From the NCBI GenBank assembly GCA_018920365.1, contig JAHLMM010000004.1, positions 1 to 54,028 of the forward strand: a stretch of DNA of 54,028 bases, written 5' to 3'. Each line of letters opens with the position of its first letter. Positions within the stretch are counted from its first letter, which is position 1. The notes under the pieces were generated by a model. The model worked only from the letters and a program-made list of their open reading frames with translations, searched no databases and was not told where the DNA came from. This DNA comes from Candidatus Aenigmatarchaeota archaeon (GTDB lineage Archaea; Aenigmatarchaeota; Aenigmatarchaeia; CG10238-14). The position numbers were made by a program, and so were the translations under genes. This document shows, one piece after another, positions 27,545-35,686 of the stretch.

Positions 27545-28092
27545 TCAATCCTCCTATCTAATTCATTTTGGACTATTGAAATTACTTGAGAAGACAAATA
27601 AACTTTTTTCCCAACCGAAACTTTTATTGACTTGTCTTTAAGAAATTCTCTGTCTTCATCACTTAAACCTTTGTCATCACCCAAAATAAAAAGCACATCA
27701 TCTTCTATGTAAACTTTTCTAATGTCTTCGCCATATTTGTCTAGAAATACTATTTGTGTTTTTGCTTGATTTATAAAATCTTTGAATGATATTTCTTCTA
27801 CTTTTATTGATTTTTGATTCCCTAGCAAAGCCAGACGTATGTGTGATGCTATGTTCCTCTCATCTGGATAGAATCTCTTCATCTTTAAAGGATCAAATGT
27901 CAACAGCTTTGGGGGTTTTGGTTGACCTTCTAGTAAAGCATAAAAAATAGTATCATCTCTTAATTTATCAGAAAGCCATAAAGCTGCTGTCAAAGATCTG
28001 CAAACAACATCCATTCTTCCGGCGCCAGATATGTTGTTTATGGAAAAATCACCTGTAGCAGCCCGAGATGCTTTTAACAAAAACCTCCTAAT
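27532..28092 (-). CDS. trmY: tRNA (pseudouridine54-N1)-methyltransferase TrmY
   Basis: SPOUT methyltransferase of the TrmY (DUF358) family: G-A-G-R-M-D-V-V-C-R, A-L-L-E-G-Q-P-x-P-P-K, Y-P-D-E-R-N-I-A and the knot segment V-L-F-I-L-G-D-D-K-G-L-S. TTG 28080 would give M-L-K-A and lose the start of strand 1. ATT at 28090-28092 lies directly after an in-frame TAA, has GGTGAT 4 bases upstream, and gives x-R-R-F-L-L-K-A, matching the family's M-R-x-F-x-x-K-A. A rare ATT start is therefore proposed; the rest is secure. Overlaps pus10 by 13 bases. Confidence 0.9.
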   Translation of the reverse strand: MRRFLLKASRAATGDFSINNISGAGRMDVVCRSLTAALWLSDKLRDDTIFYALLEGQPKPPKLLTFDPLKMKRFYPDERNIASHIRLALLGNQKSIKVEEISFKDFINQAKTQIVFLDKYGEDIRKVYIEDDVLFILGDDKGLSDEDREFLKDKSIKVSVGKKVYLSSQVISIVQNELDRRIECSK

Positions 28093-28107
28093 TTAAATCA
28101 CCTTCAG

Positions 28108-29427
28108 TTAAAATTTCAATCCGAATTTCTTTGCAAGCTTTGCAAGCTGACCTCTTTTTATTGAAGCTGTGCCGCCAACTTTTTTTATTACTTTTTTTGT
28201 CAAATCATATTGTTTTAGCAATTCTCTAACATCTCTTTCGCTGACGCCAGCACCTTTTGCTATCCTTTTTATTCTTGAAGAATTGACTATTTCAGGTTCA
28301 TTTCTCTCTTTTTCAGTCATACTATCAATTATATACTTGAATTTCTTCAATTTGGCTTCTTGTATGTTGACAAGATCTTCTGGTAAAGCTGAACTAAAGC
28401 CAGGAATCATTTCAACTATTCCACTCAAAGGGCCCATTTTTTGTATTCCTTCTATCTGATCATAAAAATCTTTCAAAGTGAATTTACCAGACATTATTCT
28501 TTTAGCATCATCCTCGTCTAACTCTGCTTCTTTCACCTTTTCCATTAATGCTTCCAAATCACCCATTCCTAAAATTCTTGAAACAAACCTTACAGGATCA
28601 TATTCTTCAAGTTGTTCAAGCTTCTCGCCAACGCCTATAAATTTGACATTCGCACCTGTAGCATAACATGATGAAAGAGCAGCACCACCTTTTGCCGTAC
28701 CATCCATTTTTGTGACAATCACTCCAGTAATGCCGACAAGCTTGTTGAATTCTGCTGCTTGTTGCCCTGCTGTTCTGCCTAAATCAGCTGGAATCACAAG
28801 CAAAACTTCATCAGGTTTTGCTATCTTGCCTATTTTCTTCAGCTCATCACTTAATTCTTTATCCAAAGCGTCTCTTCCAGCAGTGTCTATGATTATAACA
28901 TCATTTTTTGCAAACCTTTTCAACCCATTTTCAACAGCATTAAAAGGATTTTTGTTTTCATCTATGTGTACAGGCACATTCAATTTTTCAGCTATCTGTC
29001 TAAGCTGCTCAGTTGCAGCCGGTCTGTGATAATCGCAAGCTATTAAAGCTGGCTTTGATCCGTGTTTCTGAAAATATTTTACAAGCTTGCCACAAGTGGT
29101 TGTCTTGCCAACTCCATATAAACCCAAAAGCATTATCCTGTTTTTTGCTTTCAGTCCAGCTTTCTCTTTGCCAAGCAAATTGACAAGCTCTTCATAAATT
29201 ACCTTTGTCACATGCTCTCTTAATGTCAATCCCTCTTGCACTTTTTCCTTGAAGCATCTGTCTCTTATTTTGTTTGATAATTCGTAAACAAGTTTGACAT
29301 CAACATCTGATTGTAAAAGGATTCTTTGCAATCCTTTGATGATTGATTCGACAGTTTCTCTATCGATTGTTGACCTACCTAATGCTTTGCTTATAAGCTC
29401 TGTTATTTTTTTGCCAAAATCCAACAT
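28108..29427 (-). CDS. srp54: Signal recognition particle GTPase SRP54
   Basis: 439 residues: N helical bundle, G domain (G-L-Y-G-V-G-K-T-T-T, D-T-A-G-R, T-K-M-D-G) and M domain with the final basic helices. It binds signal peptides on ribosomes and delivers them to FtsY, encoded just upstream. The first glycine loop reads G-L-Y-G-V-G-K-T-T, slightly different from the common G-x-Q-G-x-G-K-T-T. 43 bases separate it from ftsY. Confidence 0.96.
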   Translation of the reverse strand: MLDFGKKITELISKALGRSTIDRETVESIIKGLQRILLQSDVDVKLVYELSNKIRDRCFKEKVQEGLTLREHVTKVIYEELVNLLGKEKAGLKAKNRIMLLGLYGVGKTTTCGKLVKYFQKHGSKPALIACDYHRPAATEQLRQIAEKLNVPVHIDENKNPFNAVENGLKRFAKNDVIIIDTAGRDALDKELSDELKKIGKIAKPDEVLLVIPADLGRTAGQQAAEFNKLVGITGVIVTKMDGTAKGGAALSSCYATGANVKFIGVGEKLEQLEEYDPVRFVSRILGMGDLEALMEKVKEAELDEDDAKRIMSGKFTLKDFYDQIEGIQKMGPLSGIVEMIPGFSSALPEDLVNIQEAKLKKFKYIIDSMTEKERNEPEIVNSSRIKRIAKGAGVSERDVRELLKQYDLTKKVIKKVGGTASIKRGQLAKLAKKFGLKF

Positions 29428-29470
29428 ATTCTCTTTAAGATAAATGAAAAATATATTTTAAATATTAACC

Positions 29471-30442
29471 TTAAATGAGCTTTTCAGCTATCTCTCTCGG
29501 ATCGTACTCATGCAAATCCTTGTAGGATTGGCCTGTGCCTAAAAATAAAATTGGCTTTTTAAGAACATAAGCCGCTGATAGTATGCTGCCGCCTTTGTTT
29601 GAAACATCTGTCTTTGTCAGCACCAAAGCATCAACACCGACTGCCTGGTCAAACATTCTACATTGATTTATTATATCATTACCTGTCATGCTGTCTATGA
29701 CAAGGATTTTCAAATCAGGTTTATTTACTCTAACTATTTTTTCTAGCTGATCCATCAAATTTTTGTTAGTGTGTGTCCTTCCTGCTGTGTCTGCCAAAAC
29801 AACATCTATTTTTTTTGCTTGAGCATACTTCACAGCGTCAAATATAACAGCAGCTGGATCTGCACCATATTGGTGTTTGATGACATTTACATTAAGTTTT
29901 TTGCCGTGCTCTTCTAGCTGTTCTATGCTAGCCGCTCTAAAGGAATCGCCTGCAGCAAAAACGCATGACAGCTTTTTGGATTGAAGCCAATATGCTATTT
30001 TAGCCATTGTCGTTGTCTTTCCTGACCCATTAAAGCCTAAAAACACAAAAAGTGTCGGCCTCTTTTCCAGTTTTTTCATTAAATCTATTTTCGGAACATC
30101 AAGCATTTCATTCAAGGTCTTTTTAAACACATTTCTTATTTGCTTTTCCAACTCAGATTTTTTGATGCTTTTACCAACAATCTCTTTTTTCAAATCCTCT
30201 TTTATCTTGTCAATAGCTTCAACAGCAACATCTGCCTCAAGCAAATCAATCTCTATTTCTTGAAATATTTCATCAACTTTTTCAGAACTAACATTTATCT
30301 CAGTAAAGGCTTTGACAATTTTTGATGTAAATGTTTCCTTTTCTTTTTTTGGCTTTGCTTTTTTTTCTTTTTCTTTAGGTGCTACTTTATCAGTTACTTT
30401 TTTGACTACTTCATTCAACTTCTTTTTCAGGAAATCAAACAT
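29471..30442 (-). CDS. ftsY: SRP receptor FtsY
   Basis: 323 residues. Short lysine-rich acidic-poor leader (~1-45) and NG domain with G-F-N-G-S-G-K-T-T-T, A-G-D-S-F-R-A-A-S, D-T-A-G-R, T-K-T-D and F-L-G-T-G-Q. Membrane-side partner of SRP54. It starts directly after the prefoldin stop (no gap). Confidence 0.95.
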   Translation of the reverse strand: MFDFLKKKLNEVVKKVTDKVAPKEKEKKAKPKKEKETFTSKIVKAFTEINVSSEKVDEIFQEIEIDLLEADVAVEAIDKIKEDLKKEIVGKSIKKSELEKQIRNVFKKTLNEMLDVPKIDLMKKLEKRPTLFVFLGFNGSGKTTTMAKIAYWLQSKKLSCVFAAGDSFRAASIEQLEEHGKKLNVNVIKHQYGADPAAVIFDAVKYAQAKKIDVVLADTAGRTHTNKNLMDQLEKIVRVNKPDLKILVIDSMTGNDIINQCRMFDQAVGVDALVLTKTDVSNKGGSILSAAYVLKKPILFLGTGQSYKDLHEYDPREIAEKLI

Positions 30443-30856
30443 CTAACCACTTTGTTGTTTTTCTATAAAACTTCTAATTTCAGGCTCTAATTTCATCATT
30501 TCCTCTTGTATTTTCATCATATCATTTTCTATCATTCCCAAAGCTTCTTCAAGTGTTTTTTTGTTTTTCTGTATATTCTCCTTAACTTTTTGTCTGTCCA
30601 TTTCAACTCCTGTATCTCTGCTTATCATATATATCATCTTGTCTACATCCTTTACTATTGCTTTGATAAAAACACCGCCGCCTATTGGAATAATAGTTTC
30701 TTTATCGTTCTCTATCTCATCTAAAGTTGATTTACACATGTCAACTTCTGCTAATCTAGCTGCTAAAAGCTGCCTTCTGTTGTCATACATTTTCAGCTTT
30801 TCGCCTAATACTTGGTATCTAGATATTTTTTCCTGAGCTTCTTTCAAACTCACCAT
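30443..30856 (-). CDS. pfdA: Prefoldin alpha subunit
   Basis: 137 residues: two long coiled-coil helices flanking the beta-hairpin segment I-P-I-G-G-G-V-F-I-K-A, which is the prefoldin alpha signature. It delivers unfolded chains to the thermosome (18791). First gene of an eight-gene operon running to 25155. Confidence 0.93.
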   Translation of the reverse strand: MVSLKEAQEKISRYQVLGEKLKMYDNRRQLLAARLAEVDMCKSTLDEIENDKETIIPIGGGVFIKAIVKDVDKMIYMISRDTGVEMDRQKVKENIQKNKKTLEEALGMIENDMMKIQEEMMKLEPEIRSFIEKQQSG

Positions 30857-30924
30857 AAAATCAACTTGAATATTGAATTTAAAATATAAATAAAAACCTA
30901 TTCACTAATTATATTAGTTGAAGT
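30857..30924. promoter_or_regulatory. Divergent promoter, prefoldin/SRP operon and glycosyltransferase
   Basis: 68 bases with AATTTAAAATATAAATAAAAA (about 30874-30893), TATA-like on both strands, about 25-35 bases from each start. Confidence 0.4.
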
Positions 30925-32040
30925 ATGAAGATATTGATATTTACAGCAATAACAGGCCATACTAGTCTTGCGCAAGCAGCAAAAAGTTTTTTAAAGGAAA
31001 TACCCGGCGCAAGAATAAAAATAATAAACATAATTGAAGATAGATTTGCATGGGGTTTTTATAAAGCATCATATAGATTTCTGCCTTTTATGACAAAAAT
31101 ACCATACGAGATAATAAAAAATGGTAATTTCTCTGAAATTATAAGAAATTATTTTTTAATGAAATATAGAAAAAAGATCTTAAATATTCTAAAAAAGGAA
31201 AAGCCTGATATTGTTATTTCGACTTATTTTGGCTATAATCCTGTTCTTGATGAAATAAGGCCTATTTCAAAATTTAAATTCATAAATGTTGTTTCAGATC
31301 CTGTAACAATACATCCTTTGTTGTTTGCAAAAGAAGCAGACTATAATTTCGGATTTAACCACTATGTTGTTTCTGTCGGCAAACAAAACGGTGTAAATAA
31401 AAACAAAATAGTTCAAACAGGCTGGTTAGTTAGAAAAGAGTTTTTGGAAGAGCATGATGTGGAAAAAATAAGAAAAAGGTATGGGATAGAAGACAATTTT
31501 ACTTTGCTATTTTGTGGTGGTAGTGAAGGAAACAATGCTATAATAATGTTATTACCAAGTTTGTTTTTGTCAAAACACAAAGATTTACAAATAATTTTCA
31601 TTTGTGGAAACAACAAAGGTTTGGAGAAAATAATAAAGCAAACTTATGCTATGTTTAAGGCAATAAACACAAACATACCAAACATAATTGTTAGAGGTTT
31701 TACAAAGAATATGGATGATTTTATTGCAGTTTCAGATGTTGTTGTAGGCAAAGCTGGGCCAAATTTGCTTTTTGAAAGTGTTTCGATGAAAAAGCCGTTT
31801 ATAGCAATCTCACACATAAGTGGTCAAGAAGATGGCAATCTTGAATTAATAAGAAAATACAATTTGGGTTGGGTTGCAGAGGAACCGGCAAAGGCCGCTA
31901 ATTTAATAAAGACAATTGTAGAGAAGAGATGGATTTTAAAGAAGAAGAAATCAAGTTTAGAAAAAGTTGCTAGTATGAATTTGCAAGCAGGGAAAAAGCT
32001 TGTTGACATTGTTTCCAAAAGCCTAAATGTCAAGACCTAA
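30925..32040 (+). CDS. MGDG-synthase-like glycosyltransferase (GT28 type)
   Basis: 371 residues. The N-terminal domain (I-F-T-A-I-T-G-H-T-S-L-A-Q-A-A ... P-D-I-V-I-S-T-Y-F) and C-terminal nucleotide-sugar site (G-G-S-E-G-N-N, V-V-G-K-A-G-P-N-L-L-F-E-S-V, G-Q-E-D-G-N-L-E-L) match the monogalactosyl/processive diacylglycerol glycosyltransferase group of GT28. It probably glycosylates a membrane lipid. Its last 18 bases overlap the convergent regulator gene. Confidence 0.85.
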   Translation: MKILIFTAITGHTSLAQAAKSFLKEIPGARIKIINIIEDRFAWGFYKASYRFLPFMTKIPYEIIKNGNFSEIIRNYFLMKYRKKILNILKKEKPDIVISTYFGYNPVLDEIRPISKFKFINVVSDPVTIHPLLFAKEADYNFGFNHYVVSVGKQNGVNKNKIVQTGWLVRKEFLEEHDVEKIRKRYGIEDNFTLLFCGGSEGNNAIIMLLPSLFLSKHKDLQIIFICGNNKGLEKIIKQTYAMFKAINTNIPNIIVRGFTKNMDDFIAVSDVVVGKAGPNLLFESVSMKKPFIAISHISGQEDGNLELIRKYNLGWVAEEPAKAANLIKTIVEKRWILKKKKSSLEKVASMNLQAGKKLVDIVSKSLNVKT

Positions 32041-32493
32041 ATCATTTTTTGCAACATCTCTTAGCAATCTTATCAAATTAACAACACTTTTCTTTTTTAT
32101 TGCTATAGCACCAACAGATCTATATTTGCTGCTTGATCTTGTCAAGTTATCATGCTTTGTTTGGTTTATTCTTATCAGTTCCTCTTCTTCTGAATAATAT
32201 GGTTTGAAAACATCAATCCACAAAGTATCATGCTTTCCTTGATCTATTTTGCCAACAAATTTCCCTTCGCCAACATAATAAAATATTTTTGCTGCACCTT
32301 TCTCATCATAATTTACTCTTTTTTCTATCAGAAGTTTTTCAAGGATTTTTGTAACTGTATGCCTATTTAATAGCAATTTATCTGCTATTTCAGTTATAGT
32401 AAGGCCTCTTATGTTTTGTTTTAACAAATCAAGAATTTTATAAGTGTTTTTTGTATCATACTCAAATTTGTCTGACTCTTTTTCATCTTTCAT
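32023..32493 (-). CDS. Winged-helix transcriptional regulator
   Basis: 156 residues. N-terminal HTH (I-L-D-L-L-K-Q-N-I-R-G-L-T-I-T-E-I-A-D-K-L ... R-H-T-V-T-K-I-L-E-K-L) and wing (R-V-N-Y-D-E-K-G-A-A-K-I-F-Y-Y). The C-terminal ~80 residues may be a ligand or dimerisation domain; family not recognised. It faces the 32583 gene across an inverted-repeat-bearing promoter, so autoregulation and control of the neighbour are likely. Confidence 0.8.
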   Translation of the reverse strand: MKDEKESDKFEYDTKNTYKILDLLKQNIRGLTITEIADKLLLNRHTVTKILEKLLIEKRVNYDEKGAAKIFYYVGEGKFVGKIDQGKHDTLWIDVFKPYYSEEEELIRINQTKHDNLTRSSSKYRSVGAIAIKKKSVVNLIRLLRDVAKNDLGLDI

Positions 32494-32582
32494 ACAAACT
32501 TCACCCTAATTGTATATATAAATTGGGATTTAAATGTATTATTATTAATGTATATACAATAAAATATATAAAAGGTGGTGGG
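32494..32582. promoter_or_regulatory. Divergent promoter with 12-base inverted repeat (candidate operator)
   Basis: ATTGTATATATA (32509-32520) and TGTATATACAAT (32549-32560) are inverted copies matching at 11 of 12 positions, centres 40 bases apart. Both overlap TATA-like sequence. GGTGGTGG precedes the ATG at 32583. Confidence 0.5.
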
Positions 32583-33284
32583 ATGACAACAATAAGTTTG
32601 TTCAAATTTGATGAAATAATATCCAAAAGTCAAGTAGTAAAATTGCTTGACGGTAGAAGAGAAAATGGCTTTACTTTCAGAGCAAAAGAATCTAGATTTA
32701 GGGAAGATGAAGTTGAGATTGATGTTTGGTTTGAAGAAAACATAGAAAATGGATTGTCAAGGCTATTTCCAGATGATGCATCGGAAATAGTACAATATCT
32801 GAAGGAAAATGGCAAAGAAAAGATAATAAGAAAGATATATTGTTTTTTGGATGCCAGAAAAAGAACACTAGAAATTTATAGAGGTTATGATGCAATAACA
32901 GAAGCAGTAAAACAAAAATTAGAAAAAATACTTTCAGCAAAATTCTACAATTATTCATTAACATCAGAACAACTTGCAAAGATTGTAAAAAATTATAGCA
33001 GTGAATTAAAACAAGCCATGTTCAAGTATATTCACGGTTTGTGGTATAGTATAATAAGAGGAAGACATCTTGAAAACAATGAAAAATATAGCAGTTATTT
33101 GCAAGCAAAACCAGACTCTTTAAGGATGATATCAGTAATACCAAAAATAAAATACATGTCAAGGGAATATATGGTTACAATAAACGGAGACAAAGGAACA
33201 ATAAAAATGGCAGATGGATATTTCAAATGGAAACCTAGGTTTGAAATAAAACAGATAGTTGATATAATAACAACATTTGCGTGA
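32583..33284 (+). CDS. Hypothetical protein paired with a PIN nuclease
   Basis: 233 residues from ATG 32583, which has GGTGGTGG just upstream; the longer frame crosses the promoter and is rejected. No family recognised. It is mixed alpha/beta, with a helical middle (Q-K-L-E-K-I-L-S-A-K-F-Y-N-Y) and C-terminal beta-rich stretch. The PIN gene starts within 5 bases of its stop, so the two form one unit. Confidence 0.7.
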   Translation: MTTISLFKFDEIISKSQVVKLLDGRRENGFTFRAKESRFREDEVEIDVWFEENIENGLSRLFPDDASEIVQYLKENGKEKIIRKIYCFLDARKRTLEIYRGYDAITEAVKQKLEKILSAKFYNYSLTSEQLAKIVKNYSSELKQAMFKYIHGLWYSIIRGRHLENNEKYSSYLQAKPDSLRMISVIPKIKYMSREYMVTINGDKGTIKMADGYFKWKPRFEIKQIVDIITTFA

Positions 33285-33288
33285 TTTT

Positions 33289-33774
33289 GTGCGTTTTTAT
33301 TTGGATACTAATGTAATTTTTGGATTTTTTAAGAATTTTTCAAGCAAAAATTTAATTTTAATCAAAAAATTTTCAAAACAAGCTGGCATTTACACATCAT
33401 TTCTGACAATATCAGAAATTATCTGCAATTTGGATCAGCTGAAACTGTCATACGATGATGTCAAATCAGCAATAAAATCATTTGGAATAAAAATAATTGA
33501 AAGAGCTGAAATTGACGAAGATATATTGTTGTTCAACATGTATCAAATCGATGAAAAGGATGGGATTCATCTTGCAATCTCTAAAAAGAAAAGGATGATA
33601 ATGGTTACAAATGATAAAAAATTGATAGAAAGAGGTAGATTATTCTATAGTAATATAATAAGTTTCGAAGAATTCAAGCATTTAATGGGCCAACGCAGAA
33701 TTGAACTGCGCTCTCAGCCTTGTAAGGGCTGCGTCCTAGCCGATAGACTATTGGCCCATTCTGGTTTATATTAA
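33289..33774 (+). CDS. PIN-domain nuclease (VapC-like)
   Basis: 161 residues from GTG 33289 (M-R-F-Y-L-D-T-N-V), with GTGAT just upstream; TTG 33277 is an alternative. PIN acidic residues: L-D-T-N, S-E-I, K-D-G-I-H-L-A and T-N-D-K-K-L. The domain is complete by about residue 135. The last ~29 codons (33686 onward) read through the antisense strand of tRNA-Val, giving a tail unlikely to be conserved. Overlap with the preceding gene suggests an operon, possibly toxin-antitoxin-like, though the partner is too large for a typical antitoxin. Confidence 0.78.
   Translation: MRFYLDTNVIFGFFKNFSSKNLILIKKFSKQAGIYTSFLTISEIICNLDQLKLSYDDVKSAIKSFGIKIIERAEIDEDILLFNMYQIDEKDGIHLAISKKKRMIMVTNDKKLIERGRLFYSNIISFEEFKHLMGQRRIELRSQPCKGCVLADRLLAHSGLY
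33686..33757 (-). tRNA. tRNA-Val (UAC)
   Basis: Acceptor GGGCCAA/TTGGCCC, anticodon stem CAGCC/GGCTG with loop CTTACAA (anticodon TAC), T arm CGCAG-TTCAATT-CTGCG, discriminator A, no CCA. It lies wholly within, and antisense to, the 3' end of the PIN reading frame. Confidence 0.93.
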
Positions 33775-33813
33775 ACTTAAAAGTTTAATTGTTTTTCTAA
33801 ATATAAGATTATT

Positions 33814-34068
33814 ATGTTTAGAAGAAATGAAGAAGAGACATTCAATTTTGCTGTTTTTAAGCCTGAGTTAAAGGCATTAAGAGATGTCAAAAGAGAGGAA
33901 TTGGAAGCCAAAATAGATGAAATTTTAAGCCAGATTAACATAATAACCAAATATTTTAATCATTTGTCAAAAAAGACAGACGATTCATTGATGCTGATAA
34001 AGGTTTTGGAAGAGAGGGTTAAAGATTTGGAAAGCAGGGTAGAAGCTTTAACAGCTAGAGAATTATAG
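33814..34068 (+). CDS. Small coiled-coil protein
   Basis: 84 residues, almost fully helical with leucine/isoleucine heptads (about 22-80: E-E-L-E-A-K-I-D-E-I-L ... V-L-E-E-R-V-K-D-L-E-S-R-V). No signal or membrane segment. Function unknown. Its end overlaps the convergent HAD gene by 14 bases. Confidence 0.6.
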   Translation: MFRRNEEETFNFAVFKPELKALRDVKREELEAKIDEILSQINIITKYFNHLSKKTDDSLMLIKVLEERVKDLESRVEALTAREL

Positions 34069-34687
34069 CCTCGTCATATCCTTTGATAATTTTCAGGGCT
34101 CCTGGATATTCTGGGTTTTTGAGATAAGGATTATAAAGGACTATTACTTTCATGCCAGCTGATTTTGCAGAAGCAAAACCTGTCGGTGTATCTTCAAAAA
34201 CAAGACATTGTTCTGGTTTTACTTTGAGTCTTTCTGCTGCAAGAAGATATCCCTCAGGATCTGGTTTTGGTTTTTTTATATCCTCTCTGCCTATGATAAC
34301 ATCAAAATATTTTAAAAGATCGAATCTTGCAAGCACATCTTTCAAATATTGTTTTTTGTTTGGGGAATATAAACCTATTTTCAAGCCTTTCTGATGCAAA
34401 AATTTTATATAGCCAGCTGCTTTATCTCTTAGCTTGATCTTTTTTGAATAGGTTGAAAGATAATTATCATAAGCGTGCTTTGCTATTTTTTCTGCTTCCT
34501 CATCTTTTATTCCTGGAATTAGCCTTTTCAGCTTTTCTTGATATGTCATTCCTGCTAAAAGACCTATTTGTTTTGGTGTTATATTCAAGCCTTTAAGCTG
34601 TTTGATGGAATTACTCAAGCTTATGCAGTGCATTTCTTCACTTTCAACAAGTGTTCCGTCAAAATCAAAGATAACTGCTTTAAACAT
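34055..34687 (-). CDS. HAD-superfamily phosphatase (beta-phosphoglucomutase-like)
   Basis: 210 residues. HAD motif I D-F-D-G-T-L-V, helical cap, motif II Y-S-P-N, motif III Lys in K-K-P-K-P-D-P and motif IV V-F-E-D-T-P-T-G. This is the subfamily I phosphatase/phosphomutase build; substrate cannot be told. Single gene with A/T-rich promoter. Confidence 0.9.
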   Translation of the reverse strand: MFKAVIFDFDGTLVESEEMHCISLSNSIKQLKGLNITPKQIGLLAGMTYQEKLKRLIPGIKDEEAEKIAKHAYDNYLSTYSKKIKLRDKAAGYIKFLHQKGLKIGLYSPNKKQYLKDVLARFDLLKYFDVIIGREDIKKPKPDPEGYLLAAERLKVKPEQCLVFEDTPTGFASAKSAGMKVIVLYNPYLKNPEYPGALKIIKGYDEAIIL

Positions 34688-34782
34688 GAAAAAATATACA
34701 ATAGAAAAAATTAAATATTAAATGTAAAGTTTGTTATCAACTAAGTCTTGGGATATTGAATCTTATGGCTTTCTAATCACAT

Positions 34783-35016
34783 TTAACATTCTTCTAAATC
34801 TTTGATCAAAATTGCTGTATAAAGCCATGTCATGCCTGTTATAAAGAACATTATAAGTGAAACAATGATCATTATTGCAAAATCAGCCTGAGAAACATTT
34901 GCTGAGATTTCTGCTTTTCCAGCTATGGCTGAACCTAGCAATGCTGTTATAGCACCCATTAAAATTAGAAAAACAATTCTCTTTGCAAGAACTTGCTTTA
35001 TTCTCTTTCTAGCCAT
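34783..35016 (-). CDS. Small membrane protein
   Basis: 77 residues, two transmembrane helices (about 12-31 and 46-70) after a basic N-terminus (M-A-R-K-R-I-K), so the N-terminus is probably cytoplasmic. No family recognised. It is downstream of the EF-1 beta gene by 33 bases and may share its transcript. Confidence 0.6.
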   Translation of the reverse strand: MARKRIKQVLAKRIVFLILMGAITALLGSAIAGKAEISANVSQADFAIMIIVSLIMFFITGMTWLYTAILIKDLEEC

Positions 35017-35049
35017 TAATAAAAATTGGTAAAACTATATAATAAAACT

Positions 35050-35310
35050 TTAGAGTCCTCTTGTCATTTCAATTATATCAACTGTTTGCACGCCTTTTAT
35101 GGATTGGATTTTTTCAGCAAATCTGTCAGCTTCTCCTTCAATCTCAGGCAAAACTTTGACCATTATTATTGCGTTCAAACCAAATGCTATTGGCTCTATC
35201 TCCATCTTTTGTGGTTGGAATTTTTCCAATTCTTTTTGTAGCTTGTCTAAATTCACTTCTAAACCTTCAGGGGTTATCTTATAAGTGACAATAACAGTAG
35301 CCTGTCCCAT
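35050..35310 (-). CDS. ef1b: Elongation factor 1-beta (aEF-1B)
   Basis: 86 residues of the archaeal aEF-1 beta family: V-I-V-T-Y-K-I-T-P-E-G near the start, I-E-P-I-A-F-G-L-N-A-I-I-M in the middle and V-Q-T-V-D-I-I-E-M-T-R-G-L at the end. It exchanges GDP for GTP on aEF-1A. It starts directly after the zinc-finger gene, a conserved archaeal pair. Confidence 0.95.
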   Translation of the reverse strand: MGQATVIVTYKITPEGLEVNLDKLQKELEKFQPQKMEIEPIAFGLNAIIMVKVLPEIEGEADRFAEKIQSIKGVQTVDIIEMTRGL

Positions 35311-35496
35311 TTAAGGTCCCTCAAAACCGCATTTAGAGCATTTGTATATATTCGACAAACGCCTGCATTTAGAGCATCTGAATATATCAACCTCACCGCA
35401 GTTAGGACATTTAAACTGCACAAATTTAGTGTCTCCTAACAAATTCACCTTGCAGCTTGTGCAAACCATCCATTTTTCGCCGACTTGTGTATTCAA
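35311..35496 (-). CDS. Zinc-finger protein (HVO_2753-like), upstream of EF-1 beta
   Basis: 61 residues with four zinc knuckles C-T-S-C, C-P-N-C-G, C-S-K-C and C-S-K-C-G, enough for two zinc ribbons. This small family usually lies just before EF-1 beta in archaea. The start is TTG 35496 with GGTGAT 3 bases upstream; ATG 35469 would cut off the N-terminus but keep all cysteines. Role likely linked to translation. Confidence 0.85.
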   Translation of the reverse strand: MNTQVGEKWMVCTSCKVNLLGDTKFVQFKCPNCGEVDIFRCSKCRRLSNIYKCSKCGFEGP

Positions 35497-35560
35497 ACAA
35501 TCACCTTAGATATAATACTTTTTTCTTTTAGTTTTAAAACTTTATTAATATATCGTTATT

Positions 35561-35634
35561 ACTCCCGTCGTCTAACCTGGATAGGACAGGGCCCTGCGGA
35601 GGCTCTAATCCGAGTTCAAATCTCGGCGGGAGTA
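35561..35634 (+). tRNA. tRNA-Arg (GCG)
   Basis: Acceptor ACTCCCG/CGGGAGT, anticodon stem GGGCC/GGCTC (one G-T pair) with loop CTGCGGA (anticodon GCG), T arm CCGAG-TTCAAAT-CTCGG, discriminator A, no CCA encoded. Confidence 0.93.
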
Positions 35635-35686
35635 TGATTTTCAAAATATTATGACTAATTTTTAAAACAACTGACACATAAAATTT

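Noticed and set aside
33686-33757. PIN protein C-terminal zinc-knuckle-like segment (C-K-G-C)
   Set aside because: These codons are the complement of tRNA-Val, so the cysteines are an accident of the antisense reading.
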